From Bryobacterales bacterium (GTDB lineage: Bacteria; Acidobacteriota; Terriglobia; Bryobacterales; Bryobacteraceae), in NCBI GenBank assembly GCA_020846745.1, contig JADLDI010000015.1, positions 120,735-184,734 on the forward strand: DNA of 64,000 nt. Direction: 5' to 3'. Under the pieces are notes generated by a model. The model was given only the letters and a program-made list of their open reading frames with translations, was not told the origin of the DNA and searched no databases. Below, in pieces: positions 7,724 through 16,210 of the stretch (positions are counted from its first letter, which is position 1; every line of letters begins with the position of its first letter). The translations under genes and the position numbers were made by a program.

Positions 7724-9031
7724 TCAGGCAAGGCGGGCGAAGCCGGTATGCGCAACGGGTCCGCGAAGCTGGCTTTCGACGGTACCCGTGTCTATCGCCT
7801 GGTGCAGTGCGGCGAAGACCTCGGTGACAGCCGCTCCGTAGGAGTCCACCTGCTCCGGCGTGTGGGCGTACATGGCATAGAAGGCGTTGCTGGCAAGATA
7901 ACCGCGGTCGAGCATCATTTGCGTGAAGAGGGTCCGCACGGCTTGCGCGTTGGGGACGTCGAGCGTGAATCGCGAGAGCGGGGCGATACCGGCGACGCTG
8001 ATGTCGAGGCCGGTTTGTTGGGCAGCGTTGCGCCAAAAGTTCTGTACGCGTTCACCCATCGCGATAAGGTGTTTGGAGACGTCCACCTTGCGATGCTTCT
8101 GAATGGTGGCGAGCGCGGCGGTAGGGCCGATGCGTTCGGTCCAATAGGTGGAGCTTACGAACGTGTCCTGGGCGGCTTGCATGGCATCGCCGGCGCCGAT
8201 GATGGCTGCCATGGGGTAGCCATTGCTGAGGGCCTTGGCAAGGACGGCGATATCGGGAGTGACGTTGCCGAGCAGGTGCACTCCCCCGGAGTTCAAACGC
8301 CACGCGGCCGTTACTTCATCGAAGACAAGAAGCGCATTGCGGCGGCGGGTTTCTTCGCGGATGCTTTCGAGGAATCCGGGGTCGGGATGGTTGGAACGGA
8401 GGGGTTCCATAACAACGGCCGCGAGGTCGGGTCCGGCCTGTTGCAGCGCTTGGTGGAAGCTCGGGAGATCGTTGTAGCGGAAGGGGATCGCTGTTCCGGC
8501 AAGGCCGCGCGGAACGCCGGCGGGTGCGAGACCCGGCAGGAGGTGGCCATCGAGCGCGGTATCTTCGGCGAGGTTGGCGGCGAGGTACCAATCGGTCCAG
8601 CCGTGATATCCGCAGAAAACAATCTTGTCTTTGCGTGTTCTGGCGCGGGCAATGCGGACGGCGACGCTCATCCCTTCCCCGCCGCAGCGGGCGTATCGGA
8701 CCATGTCTGCCCACGGGTGTATCTCGCAGAGTAAGTCGGCTAAGGCGACCTCTTCCGGCGCGTTGAGCGTACACATCGATCCGCGGCGAACGACATTGAG
8801 GACAGCGGCTTCAACGTCGGGGTCGGCATAACCTAACGAGCACGCTCCTACGGCGGAGTACGACATGTCGATATAGCGGTTGCAGTCTAAGTCCCAGACC
8901 TCGGCGCCGCGAGCTTCGCGGTAGTAACTCGGCCAATGGTCGGGCAGAAACATCTCCGGGCGCTTGGAGAGTAACTGAACGCCTCCAGGGATACGCTTGC
9001 GTGCGGCGCGGTATAGGTTTTGTCCGGTCAT
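7724..9031 (-). CDS. Class III PLP aminotransferase, glutamate-1-semialdehyde aminomutase-like
   Basis: 435 residues from ATG 9031, which gives the usual N-terminus MTGQNLYRAARKRIPGG; the extended start at 9067 would run into the upstream gene. The PLP lysine is Lys266 (AKALSNGYP), and Asp238 in VFDEV should contact the pyridine nitrogen. The order of motifs is that of glutamate-1-semialdehyde aminomutases and the related enzymes that transaminate amino-sugar intermediates. It is not expected to be the heme-pathway HemL: it sits in a sugar-type operon and differs at the N-terminus. Fourteen bp separate it from the sialidase-like gene. Confidence 0.85.
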   Translation of the reverse strand: MTGQNLYRAARKRIPGGVQLLSKRPEMFLPDHWPSYYREARGAEVWDLDCNRYIDMSYSAVGACSLGYADPDVEAAVLNVVRRGSMCTLNAPEEVALADLLCEIHPWADMVRYARCGGEGMSVAVRIARARTRKDKIVFCGYHGWTDWYLAANLAEDTALDGHLLPGLAPAGVPRGLAGTAIPFRYNDLPSFHQALQQAGPDLAAVVMEPLRSNHPDPGFLESIREETRRRNALLVFDEVTAAWRLNSGGVHLLGNVTPDIAVLAKALSNGYPMAAIIGAGDAMQAAQDTFVSSTYWTERIGPTAALATIQKHRKVDVSKHLIAMGERVQNFWRNAAQQTGLDISVAGIAPLSRFTLDVPNAQAVRTLFTQMMLDRGYLASNAFYAMYAHTPEQVDSYGAAVTEVFAALHQAIDTGTVESQLRGPVAHTGFARLA

Positions 9032-9045
9032 TTTGTTGATCTTTC

Positions 9046-10152
9046 TTACGGGTGGAGGCGTGCCCAACGCACATCCATACAGGTGGGTGTTCCGGCGTAA
9101 AAGACAACGATGGCATCGCCGTCCGGCAGGGCCTCGGCATAGGGGAGTCCGAAGCTCCAGAGGGCCATGTCGACGAGCATTTCGCCTGTGTGGGACGTAC
9201 TGGCCGCGGGTTTTTCGGCTTCGTAGAGAACGACTTCGGTCTCGGGCGGGAACGGCGCGTCGATCGAGGATGCAAGGCGGGCGCGGATGGAGCGGGAGCC
9301 GTAACGATCAACCCAGGCGAGGACCGTCTGGCCATCGGCGAGCACGGCAGGGTGAGACGGCTGATCAGAGAAGCCTAACTCGTCGGTGGTCCAGGTAAGT
9401 CCTTCGTCGCGGCTGATGTGACGGCGGATCGAGAGATACTTATTGGCTTGTTTGTCGTAGGACCAGGAGAAAGTGGCGAGGATCCCGTTCTTACCCACCG
9501 CGGCGCGCTGGTCCCAGTGGAATACCCGGCCTGTCGGATCTTCGCAGACGGTGCGTGGCAGGGTCCAGGTTTGCCCTCGATCATCGGAGTAACAGTAGAC
9601 AACGTGCTGCATCCACTTTGACGTGTCGAGATACGGCTTGTTGGTTTCGATGCTGACGATCAGCCGGCCGCTGGGCAGCGCGATAACGGGGTTGGTGAGG
9701 CTAGGCGGGCCGACATCTTCGGTGACGACAACTTCCCGCCACGGGGTCCAGGTGGCGGCGTTATCGAAGGAATCGGCCACCAGGATCTTCATGGGCAGGC
9801 AGCCTTCCGTTTCCACGTTGAACAGCGGCTTGCCGGGATACGCTTCGCGATCGACCCACAGGGCGCACGCGATCAGGCGATCGTCGAGCGGTGTGACGTA
9901 CACGACTTGCAATGAGCCGCGAACGCCCACGAAATCATTGCGGAACGGCGACTGCGGTTCGCTCCATGTGCGGCCGCCATCACTAGACCGGCGCAGCTCG
10001 GTAACGCAGGTTTCCGCGTCTTTTCGCGGGCCGATCCGGTAGCAGCCCAGCAGTTCGCCACTGGGCAGAATGGTGACGCTGGGGAAGGCTCCGACGGCGC
10101 GATCAGCGCCTTCGACACCGGGGCAGAGGATGCCCTGTTCGACGATTTGCAT
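9046..10152 (-). CDS. Sialidase-like six-bladed propeller with Asp-boxes
   Basis: 368 residues from ATG 10152. Three Asp-box motifs (S-x-D-x-G-x-T-W) are visible: SSDGGRTW, SDDRGQTW and SRDEGLTW, as in exo-sialidases and other BNR-repeat enzymes. No signal peptide is evident, unusual for a secreted sialidase, so a cytoplasmic role or a different substrate is possible. Catalytic residues of true sialidases (arginine triad, Tyr/Glu pair) cannot be assigned with confidence. Its place before an aminotransferase, a sugar-acid carrier and an SDR suggests catabolism of an acidic or amino sugar. Confidence 0.8.
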   Translation of the reverse strand: MQIVEQGILCPGVEGADRAVGAFPSVTILPSGELLGCYRIGPRKDAETCVTELRRSSDGGRTWSEPQSPFRNDFVGVRGSLQVVYVTPLDDRLIACALWVDREAYPGKPLFNVETEGCLPMKILVADSFDNAATWTPWREVVVTEDVGPPSLTNPVIALPSGRLIVSIETNKPYLDTSKWMQHVVYCYSDDRGQTWTLPRTVCEDPTGRVFHWDQRAAVGKNGILATFSWSYDKQANKYLSIRRHISRDEGLTWTTDELGFSDQPSHPAVLADGQTVLAWVDRYGSRSIRARLASSIDAPFPPETEVVLYEAEKPAASTSHTGEMLVDMALWSFGLPYAEALPDGDAIVVFYAGTPTCMDVRWARLHP

Positions 10153-10172
10153 CAATGCAAGGATACAAGGGT

Positions 10173-10601
10173 TTAGTTCTGCAGTTTGGCCGCGGCGAGT
10201 TTCAGAACGGAGGCAAGGTCTTTCGCGGCTTTGACCAGCAGGCGCACACCAGTGCCTTCCGGGTATCGCACTGCTTCGTCGAGTGCGCGTTCAGCCTGAG
10301 CCGATAACTTTAGGGCGCGAGCGGCTTGGAGTGCGTGCTCACCGAAGATGAAGGTTACGCAAAAACATTTGTCGCATGGCGACAACCAGACAATCGTTCG
10401 TTTGGCTCGCAGGAGACGAAGCGACCAACCGGCCTTATGGGAGTACGATTTCCACTCCTGGGTGTTGACGCCATGCTGCTCAGCCATGGCGGCGAGCAAA
10501 GAATCCCAAGCGGGCTTGGCGGGACCTAACACGGTGGCCAAGTCAGCCTCAGTCGGTTGGTCGGGCTTGCCGATGAAAGCGTTAGGTGCGATGTTGCTCA
10601 C
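10173..10601 (-). CDS. DUF3788 family protein
   Basis: 142 residues from a GTG start at 10601. The sequence matches the DUF3788 pattern: PTEADLATVLGPAKPAWDSLLAAM, then a central strand set (GWSLRLLRAKRTIVWLSPCDKCFCVTFIFG) and a C-terminal helix. Members are small cytosolic proteins of unknown function, possibly related to the YdhG/YjbR-type fold. It lies in tight series between the DUF1501 gene (15 bp) and the sialidase-like gene (about 20 bp). No Shine-Dalgarno sequence is seen. Confidence 0.75.
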   Translation of the reverse strand: MSNIAPNAFIGKPDQPTEADLATVLGPAKPAWDSLLAAMAEQHGVNTQEWKSYSHKAGWSLRLLRAKRTIVWLSPCDKCFCVTFIFGEHALQAARALKLSAQAERALDEAVRYPEGTGVRLLVKAAKDLASVLKLAAAKLQN

Positions 10602-10616
10602 AAACTCGAATTGAGT

Positions 10617-11942
10617 TTAGAGCAATTCGGGGATCGGTTCACCCTGGCGGTCGTCGAGTGCGTTGGCGATCTTCACCGGGCGGCCGATAGGAGTGTCGTA
10701 TTCCTTCGTCCAATCGACGCCCATGGCTTTGTAGATAGTGGCGAAGATGTCGCCCATGCTGGTGGCGCGGCTGGTGGGATTAGCGCCTTGTTCGTCGCTC
10801 GAACCAACCACTTGGCCACCCTTGATTCCGCCACCGCCAAGAGCTAGCGACCAGCACGTGGGCCAGTGGTCGCGGCCGAGGTCGGGGTTGACGAACGGAG
10901 TGCGGCCGAATTCGCCCATGGCGAGAACGACGGTGGATTCGAGCAGGCCGCGCTCGTTCAGGTCGTCGAGCAAAGCGGACAGCGTACGGTCGAGCGGGGG
11001 GCAAAGGCGGTCGCGATGGCCTTCGTCGTTCTTGGCGTGAGTGTCCCAGGAATTCGAATGAAATCCGGCGGCGGTGACGAAACGCGCTCCTGCTTCGACC
11101 AGGCGGCGGGCGAGCAACGCGCTTTGGCCGACGGCATCGCGGCCGTACTTGTCCTTGAGTTTCTCGGGTTCCTTGGAGAGGTCGAAGGCGTCGCGGACGG
11201 TGGGATTCAGCAGCATTTTCCAGGCTTGGGCCGTGAAGCCGTCCATGTTGGCGTGCTCCGCGCCTTCGTAGGCGGCGCGATAGTGCTGATCGACCACTTT
11301 CAGGAACGACTGGCGGCTTTGCACCGCACGATCCGAGACGGACTTCGGCAAACTAAGGTCGGCGACCTGGAAGTTCTTTTTGCTCGGGTCCGGCAGGGTC
11401 ATCGGGTCGTAGTCCGGACCGAGGAACCCCGCGCGGAAGTACTCTTCGTACTGGCGTGAACGTTCCCACTGCGGCACGAGGATGTTAGGCGGCATGGCGT
11501 TACGCGGGCCGATTTCCTTCGCAACAATGGAGCCGAGGCTTGGGAAGTGCATCGCGGGGTTCGGTTCGTGACCGGTGATGGCGTAGTGTGTGCCCTGCGG
11601 ATGGTCGTTCCCTCTGGTGTGCATCGACCGGATAACTGCCAACTTATCCATACGCTTGGCTAACTGCGGGAGTAACTCAGAGACCTGGATGCCGGCGACG
11701 TTGGTGCCGACGGGTTTGAAGGCAGAGTTGGGCTTGGGGTCCCAGGTATCCATTTGACTGGGGCCACCTTCCAGCCAGAGCAGGATGCAGGCTTGGGCTT
11801 TGCCCTTGGCGGGCTGTTTGGCGGCGGCACGTAGAAATTGCGGCAGGCTGATGCCGAGAAAGCCGAGCGAGCCGATCTTCAGGAAGTCGCGGCGAGCGGC
11901 TTGGGTGTTGGTGAGGTTCAAACAACCGGTACGGTTCGACAT
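10617..11942 (-). CDS. DUF1501 protein with Tat signal
   Basis: 441 residues. A twin-arginine signal (ARRDFLKIGSLGFLGISL) near the N-terminus is followed by the family opening ACILLWLEGGPSQMDTWDPKP. DUF1501 proteins have an alkaline-phosphatase/sulfatase-like fold; motifs here include GNDHPQGTHY, DTHAKNDEGH and VLAMGEFGRTP. They are almost always encoded next to DUF1549/DUF1553 cytochrome proteins, as here (11 bp gap), and are presumed to act together in the periplasm on polysaccharides or sulfated sugars; no reaction has been established. Confidence 0.92.
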   Translation of the reverse strand: MSNRTGCLNLTNTQAARRDFLKIGSLGFLGISLPQFLRAAAKQPAKGKAQACILLWLEGGPSQMDTWDPKPNSAFKPVGTNVAGIQVSELLPQLAKRMDKLAVIRSMHTRGNDHPQGTHYAITGHEPNPAMHFPSLGSIVAKEIGPRNAMPPNILVPQWERSRQYEEYFRAGFLGPDYDPMTLPDPSKKNFQVADLSLPKSVSDRAVQSRQSFLKVVDQHYRAAYEGAEHANMDGFTAQAWKMLLNPTVRDAFDLSKEPEKLKDKYGRDAVGQSALLARRLVEAGARFVTAAGFHSNSWDTHAKNDEGHRDRLCPPLDRTLSALLDDLNERGLLESTVVLAMGEFGRTPFVNPDLGRDHWPTCWSLALGGGGIKGGQVVGSSDEQGANPTSRATSMGDIFATIYKAMGVDWTKEYDTPIGRPVKIANALDDRQGEPIPELL

Positions 11943-11953
11943 GCCTTACTCTC

Positions 11954-14464
11954 CTAATGATTCTCCGCAAATTCGCGCGAACTGAGGACAGCCCACACGA
12001 AGTCCTTCAAGGCTTCTTCGCGGTCGCCACGGTCGGCGATCAACTTCTCGATAGCCTGCAGTTCAGCCGGGGCGGGCAGACGGGTAAACGCGGCAAGATA
12101 GATTTCTTCGACGATCTCTTTGTCCGACTTAGACGATTTCATGAGGCGCTGAAGGCGGCCCGCCGCGGCGCTGAGTTTCTCGTTGTAGACAGGTCCAGCG
12201 AGGATGTTGAGGGCTTGGCCGAGGTTCGCTTTGCCGTTACGTTCGGGCACGGTCAGGCGGTTGGGGCGGCCGTAAATATCCAGGAATCGCGAGTAGAAGA
12301 GGTCAGGCTGGCGCAACGCGACGGCCCGAGTTCCGGCCGGAGCCTGGCCTGACGCGTTCGCGATATCGGCCACGCCAGTGGTGAAGACTTCAGGCACGCC
12401 TGTCACGTCGCAGATCGCATCAAGTAACACCTCTGCTTCGAGCGGGCGCGGGTAGGAATGCGAGTAATTGGTGCGGTCCTCGCGATTGTTGGCGGTTGGC
12501 TTTCCGGACAACTGGTACGTGCGCGACAGGACTATGGTGCGCATCAGGTGCCGTAAGTCGTGATTGTGCGACCGGAACTCCTGCGCCAGTCGATTGAGTA
12601 ACTCGGGGTGCGTGGCAGGATTGGTGGACCGGAAATCGTCCACGGGGTCAACCAGGCCGCGGCCGAAGAAGTAACCCCAGATCCGATTGGCGGCGGCTTC
12701 GGCGAAATAGGGATGCTTCACCATCCATTCGGCCATCGCCTTCCGCGGGTTTACTTTGTCGTCAGCCGGCGGCACGGTGCCGTCGAGAAGCGTGGGTTTC
12801 AGTTCCGCCTTCGTGCGCGGATGATATAGCTTGATGTCGCCGCTGACGTCCGCATTGCCCATTCCTTCTTTTAATGGATGGTCGAAGATGACGTATTCGT
12901 TGCCGGTGTCGCCCATCTTGAACATGCGGCCGAAGAAGGCAGCCATGCCCCAAAACTGGTCCTGACTCCAAGCCTCGTAGGGGTGGTTGTGGCACTGGGC
13001 GCAATCCATCCGGCGACCGAAGAACACGCGAACTTCTTCGGCCATCGTTTCGCCGGGAGGTCCGATCACATCGTAGGGGAGAAAGTGGCGCGTAGGCCCG
13101 TCGTAGCCCTGAGCGGCCAGGCGTTCGCGAGCCATTTGGTCATAGGGCTTGTTCTTCTCAATGCTGTCGCGAACCCAATCGGCATACATGTCGCTCCATT
13201 TGGGTCGGATGCCGTTGGCAAAAACAGAAACGCGGAAGACGTCGTCAAAGCGGAAGGTCCAGAAGTCGACGAACTCCGGCGTCTTCATCAGCGCGTCCAC
13301 TAACTTTTCGCGCTTGTTGGGATCTTTGAGGGTGACAAACTCGCGGACGCGGCGCGGGGGTGGCAGAGTGCCAGTGAGGTCGAGACAGACGCGGCGGAGA
13401 AACTCCTCGTCCGAGGATAACTCCGAGGGAACGACACGGAACTTTCGGAGTTTGTCGAAGATATAGTCGTCAATGAAATTCGACCGGGTGACTTTGGGGT
13501 AGTTAGCAACGGGCTCGCCGATTACACCGATGGTGGCGCTGGAGGCGAGGCCGGCAGCACGGATGAGAATCGCGGTTTCTCCCAGGCGGCCGGCTGACAC
13601 GACGCCGCCTTCGGTGACGGTTGCCACGTCTTTGTCGTTGGAGACGAAGAGCGCTTGATGCGTGAAATCCTCAGTGGAACCGTCGGCCAGGTGAGCGGTC
13701 ACCAGCAGGCGGTGCCTGCCGCCTTTTTCCAGGGTGACGATGGGCGGGAAGACTTCGAGGCGAACTACTCGGTTGTCACGATCGCCGCCTTTGCCGAACG
13801 GTGCGCCATTTTGAACCCACTTGAGGATGGCCTGGTATTCCGGCGATTCCTTCGTGAAGCGGCGTCCGCCACCATGCGCGACCATGCCGGTGGCCTTCTG
13901 CAGGATAAGGCTGCTTTCGGGTTCTTTGAGGTTGATGCGAGGCTGCCGGGGACCCTTGACCTCCGCGCTGAGCACCTGATAGGCGCCACCCTTGACGATC
14001 CACTCGTAGTCGTCTTTAGGATGGAGCGCACCGCTGGAAAACTTGAGGCCGCCGCGCCCCTTCACGCCGCCGTGACAACTTGCACCGTTGCAGCCTTTGC
14101 GGGTAAGAATGCCGCCGATGTCGAGTTGAAAGTCGAAGTCGCGGTTGGCGCGAACGCCTTCCACACGCAGAATCGATTGCGCGGTGCGAGCGCCCAAAGT
14201 GGCGGTGACGATCACGCGGCCATCGGCCTTGGGGAGTAACTTTTGATGCGCATCTAACTCCGCCAGTGCGGGACTACTTAGTTTCCAGGTGGCGGTCTCC
14301 GTTACGTCGCGCTCAGAGCCATCGGCATATTGCGCAACGGCGAGCATCTGCTGGCTGGCGCCAGATCCACGCAGAGCGCGTTCCTTAGGTTCGACACGCA
14401 GGCTAGTAAGAGCCGGTTCGGCCGCAAGAGTGCCGGCGCTCAAGAACAACAGAGCGAATTTCAC
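11954..14464 (-). CDS. DUF1549/DUF1553 protein with bacterial Ig-like repeats and a cytochrome-like CX4CH motif
   Basis: 836 residues with a signal peptide. Residues about 20-105 and 235-330 look like Ig-like (Big_2) domains (VAQYADGSERDVT, VTAHLADGSTEDFT). Between them is the planctomycete-type cytochrome segment KGCNGASCHGG (Cys125, Cys130, His131), with four residues between the cysteines instead of two, as usual for this subfamily. DUF1549 (about 340-545; FFGRRMDCAQCHNHPYE holds another CxxCH) and DUF1553 (about 590-825) follow. Likely a periplasmic heme protein partnered with the DUF1501 protein. Start overlaps the stop of the PPC-domain gene (ATGA). Confidence 0.9.
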   Translation of the reverse strand: MKFALLFLSAGTLAAEPALTSLRVEPKERALRGSGASQQMLAVAQYADGSERDVTETATWKLSSPALAELDAHQKLLPKADGRVIVTATLGARTAQSILRVEGVRANRDFDFQLDIGGILTRKGCNGASCHGGVKGRGGLKFSSGALHPKDDYEWIVKGGAYQVLSAEVKGPRQPRINLKEPESSLILQKATGMVAHGGGRRFTKESPEYQAILKWVQNGAPFGKGGDRDNRVVRLEVFPPIVTLEKGGRHRLLVTAHLADGSTEDFTHQALFVSNDKDVATVTEGGVVSAGRLGETAILIRAAGLASSATIGVIGEPVANYPKVTRSNFIDDYIFDKLRKFRVVPSELSSDEEFLRRVCLDLTGTLPPPRRVREFVTLKDPNKREKLVDALMKTPEFVDFWTFRFDDVFRVSVFANGIRPKWSDMYADWVRDSIEKNKPYDQMARERLAAQGYDGPTRHFLPYDVIGPPGETMAEEVRVFFGRRMDCAQCHNHPYEAWSQDQFWGMAAFFGRMFKMGDTGNEYVIFDHPLKEGMGNADVSGDIKLYHPRTKAELKPTLLDGTVPPADDKVNPRKAMAEWMVKHPYFAEAAANRIWGYFFGRGLVDPVDDFRSTNPATHPELLNRLAQEFRSHNHDLRHLMRTIVLSRTYQLSGKPTANNREDRTNYSHSYPRPLEAEVLLDAICDVTGVPEVFTTGVADIANASGQAPAGTRAVALRQPDLFYSRFLDIYGRPNRLTVPERNGKANLGQALNILAGPVYNEKLSAAAGRLQRLMKSSKSDKEIVEEIYLAAFTRLPAPAELQAIEKLIADRGDREEALKDFVWAVLSSREFAENH

Positions 14465-16125
14465 GAAGGCCTCCTGGGCACGATCATCAACGGTAACTCC
14501 TTCTCAGCGATCACCGCACCGACGCGGCGATCGACCACAGGCCGGACTTTCACGCGGACATTCACGGGCATATTGGTGAGTTTTGCGTCCGGCGCGGCGA
14601 CCAGCATCAAGCTGGTGGTTTGGGGCTTCCCGATGTAGCGCTCGAGGCGGCCGGCGTTGGGCAACGGCGGACGTTCAATAGGATTGGCCATCGCGCCGAC
14701 GACGGAAACGCCTTCGGGCAAGCCTTCGGCCGCGACAGTGACGAAACCTTTGAATTCCTCTTCGCGCTCGATATTCACGGTGATCGGTTTCGCCTGGCCG
14801 CGTTCGAGGTTGAACTGGCTTTCGACGATGTCGACCTTGCCGACGTGCGGCACTTGCGAGCGTATAAGAACGCGGTAGGCGAAATCGGGTCCGGAACAAT
14901 CGGTCGTGATATCGCGGATCTTGAGTATGTACTCGCCCGCCGCGCGTAGTGTAACTGTCGACTTAGCCTGGATCATTTTCATCATATACAGGCCATTGTT
15001 GTTGCGCTTGGTGTAGACGTTGGTTACGATCTCGTTGCCGCGGTCGTCAAATAGGGAGACGATCGGATTGAAGCGCGGCATCGTCGCTTCAGGTGTTTCG
15101 ACATCGATCGAGATATCTTGCGGTTTGTCGATACGCAGGCGGATGACGTTCACTTCTGCAGGTTTGGTGAGGCGGCCTTCCACCATGCCCTGGCCGTTCA
15201 TAAGCGGCACTTCAGCGGCTCCCTCAACAACTGCGCGGTACGTTTCCGCCCACTTCTCGGGTGCACCGGCCGAGCCGCGTTCGTAGATTTTCGCAATCCA
15301 TTCACGAGTCATACGGCGTGTGAAAAGACGCTCGTCCCAATCGGGTATGGCCGTAGGGTGCAGCAGGGCCGGTGGCGTTTCGCGCTCGGTGACGCGAATG
15401 GAATACGCGTAGTCGGCTCCGCCCTGTCCGCCGAACGCACGAATCTGGAGAGCATACTTGCCGTCTTTTATGAAATGGTGGACCAGGCGGGCTTCGGTCG
15501 AAAGGCCCGGGAAGTAAAGCGGTTCGTCGTTGGCGGCGATGCGGTTGAGGCGTTGATCGTCGAACCAACTGCCGGAGGGTTCGGAAATAGTGAGCGACGG
15601 GTCGAAAGCGGCGAATCCGCTGACGGCTTCGAAAGTTACTGTGCGGCCGGCTTTGGCTTCGATCCAATAAGTATCGGTTTCGCCCCGTGTGGCGAGACGG
15701 CCGTTGAGGATCAGGGGCGTTTTGCGGATTGGTTGCTCTTCGGCGGCGGTTTCCGCGTCGACTACGCGAAGCGAGATTTCGTTCGTGACTCCGGCCGCGC
15801 TTACAACGCGAAAGGGTACGGCGGCGACGGGTGTATCGGGTGCGACGGTGATTTCGAGCTGTGCAACATCGGTCGAGTTGCCCTTAGGGCCGGTTTCCTG
15901 GATGACCTTTAGGATCCGGGCGGTAACACCCGCTTTGTTCACCAGAACCGTACGCGCCGCGGCAAGGGCTACGCCGCGCAGTTCCGCCAAACCGGTTTGG
16001 CCTCTCTGAAAACTAAGCGGATTGATGGAGGTGACCCGGGGTTCGGCGGCTGCCTTCGGTTTCTCTGCGCACAACAGGGCTGTGCACACGCCCAGATACA
16101 CGAAGGTCAGCCGCACTCCTTGCAT
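14461..16125 (-). CDS. Secreted PPC-domain protein of the DUF1549/DUF1501 cluster
   Basis: 554 residues from ATG 16125, giving a signal peptide (RLTFVYLGVCTALLCA); the longer start at 16176 adds an unlikely leader. An IPT/TIG-like domain follows the signal (VTSINPLSFQRGQTGLAELRG), and two pre-peptidase C-terminal (PPC-like) beta-sandwich modules follow (TDTYWIEAKAGRTVTFEA with DGKYALQIRAFGGQGGADYAY; VNVIRLRIDKPQDISIDVET with AGEYILKIRD). No catalytic domain is evident. Such genes commonly precede the cytochrome/DUF1501 pair and may supply substrate binding. First gene of the long minus-strand run. Confidence 0.75.
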   Translation of the reverse strand: MQGVRLTFVYLGVCTALLCAEKPKAAAEPRVTSINPLSFQRGQTGLAELRGVALAAARTVLVNKAGVTARILKVIQETGPKGNSTDVAQLEITVAPDTPVAAVPFRVVSAAGVTNEISLRVVDAETAAEEQPIRKTPLILNGRLATRGETDTYWIEAKAGRTVTFEAVSGFAAFDPSLTISEPSGSWFDDQRLNRIAANDEPLYFPGLSTEARLVHHFIKDGKYALQIRAFGGQGGADYAYSIRVTERETPPALLHPTAIPDWDERLFTRRMTREWIAKIYERGSAGAPEKWAETYRAVVEGAAEVPLMNGQGMVEGRLTKPAEVNVIRLRIDKPQDISIDVETPEATMPRFNPIVSLFDDRGNEIVTNVYTKRNNNGLYMMKMIQAKSTVTLRAAGEYILKIRDITTDCSGPDFAYRVLIRSQVPHVGKVDIVESQFNLERGQAKPITVNIEREEEFKGFVTVAAEGLPEGVSVVGAMANPIERPPLPNAGRLERYIGKPQTTSLMLVAAPDAKLTNMPVNVRVKVRPVVDRRVGAVIAEKELPLMIVPRRPS

Positions 16126-16210
16126 CGCTTGTAAACAATCATATCGTGAAGAAGGCTTCAACACCATTGCATACAACGTTCATACCCGTGATACGATCAC
16201 GATATCCCCC
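16126..16210. promoter_or_regulatory. Divergent promoter region between two DUF1549-type clusters
   Basis: The 85 bp between the starts must drive both directions. A TATGAT hexamer (minus strand, 16143-16138) ends 12 nt before the PPC gene ATG. On the plus strand TACGAT (16192-16197) ends 13 nt before the ATG at 16211. No clear -35 boxes. Close spacing implies co-regulation of the two paralogous clusters. Confidence 0.35.
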
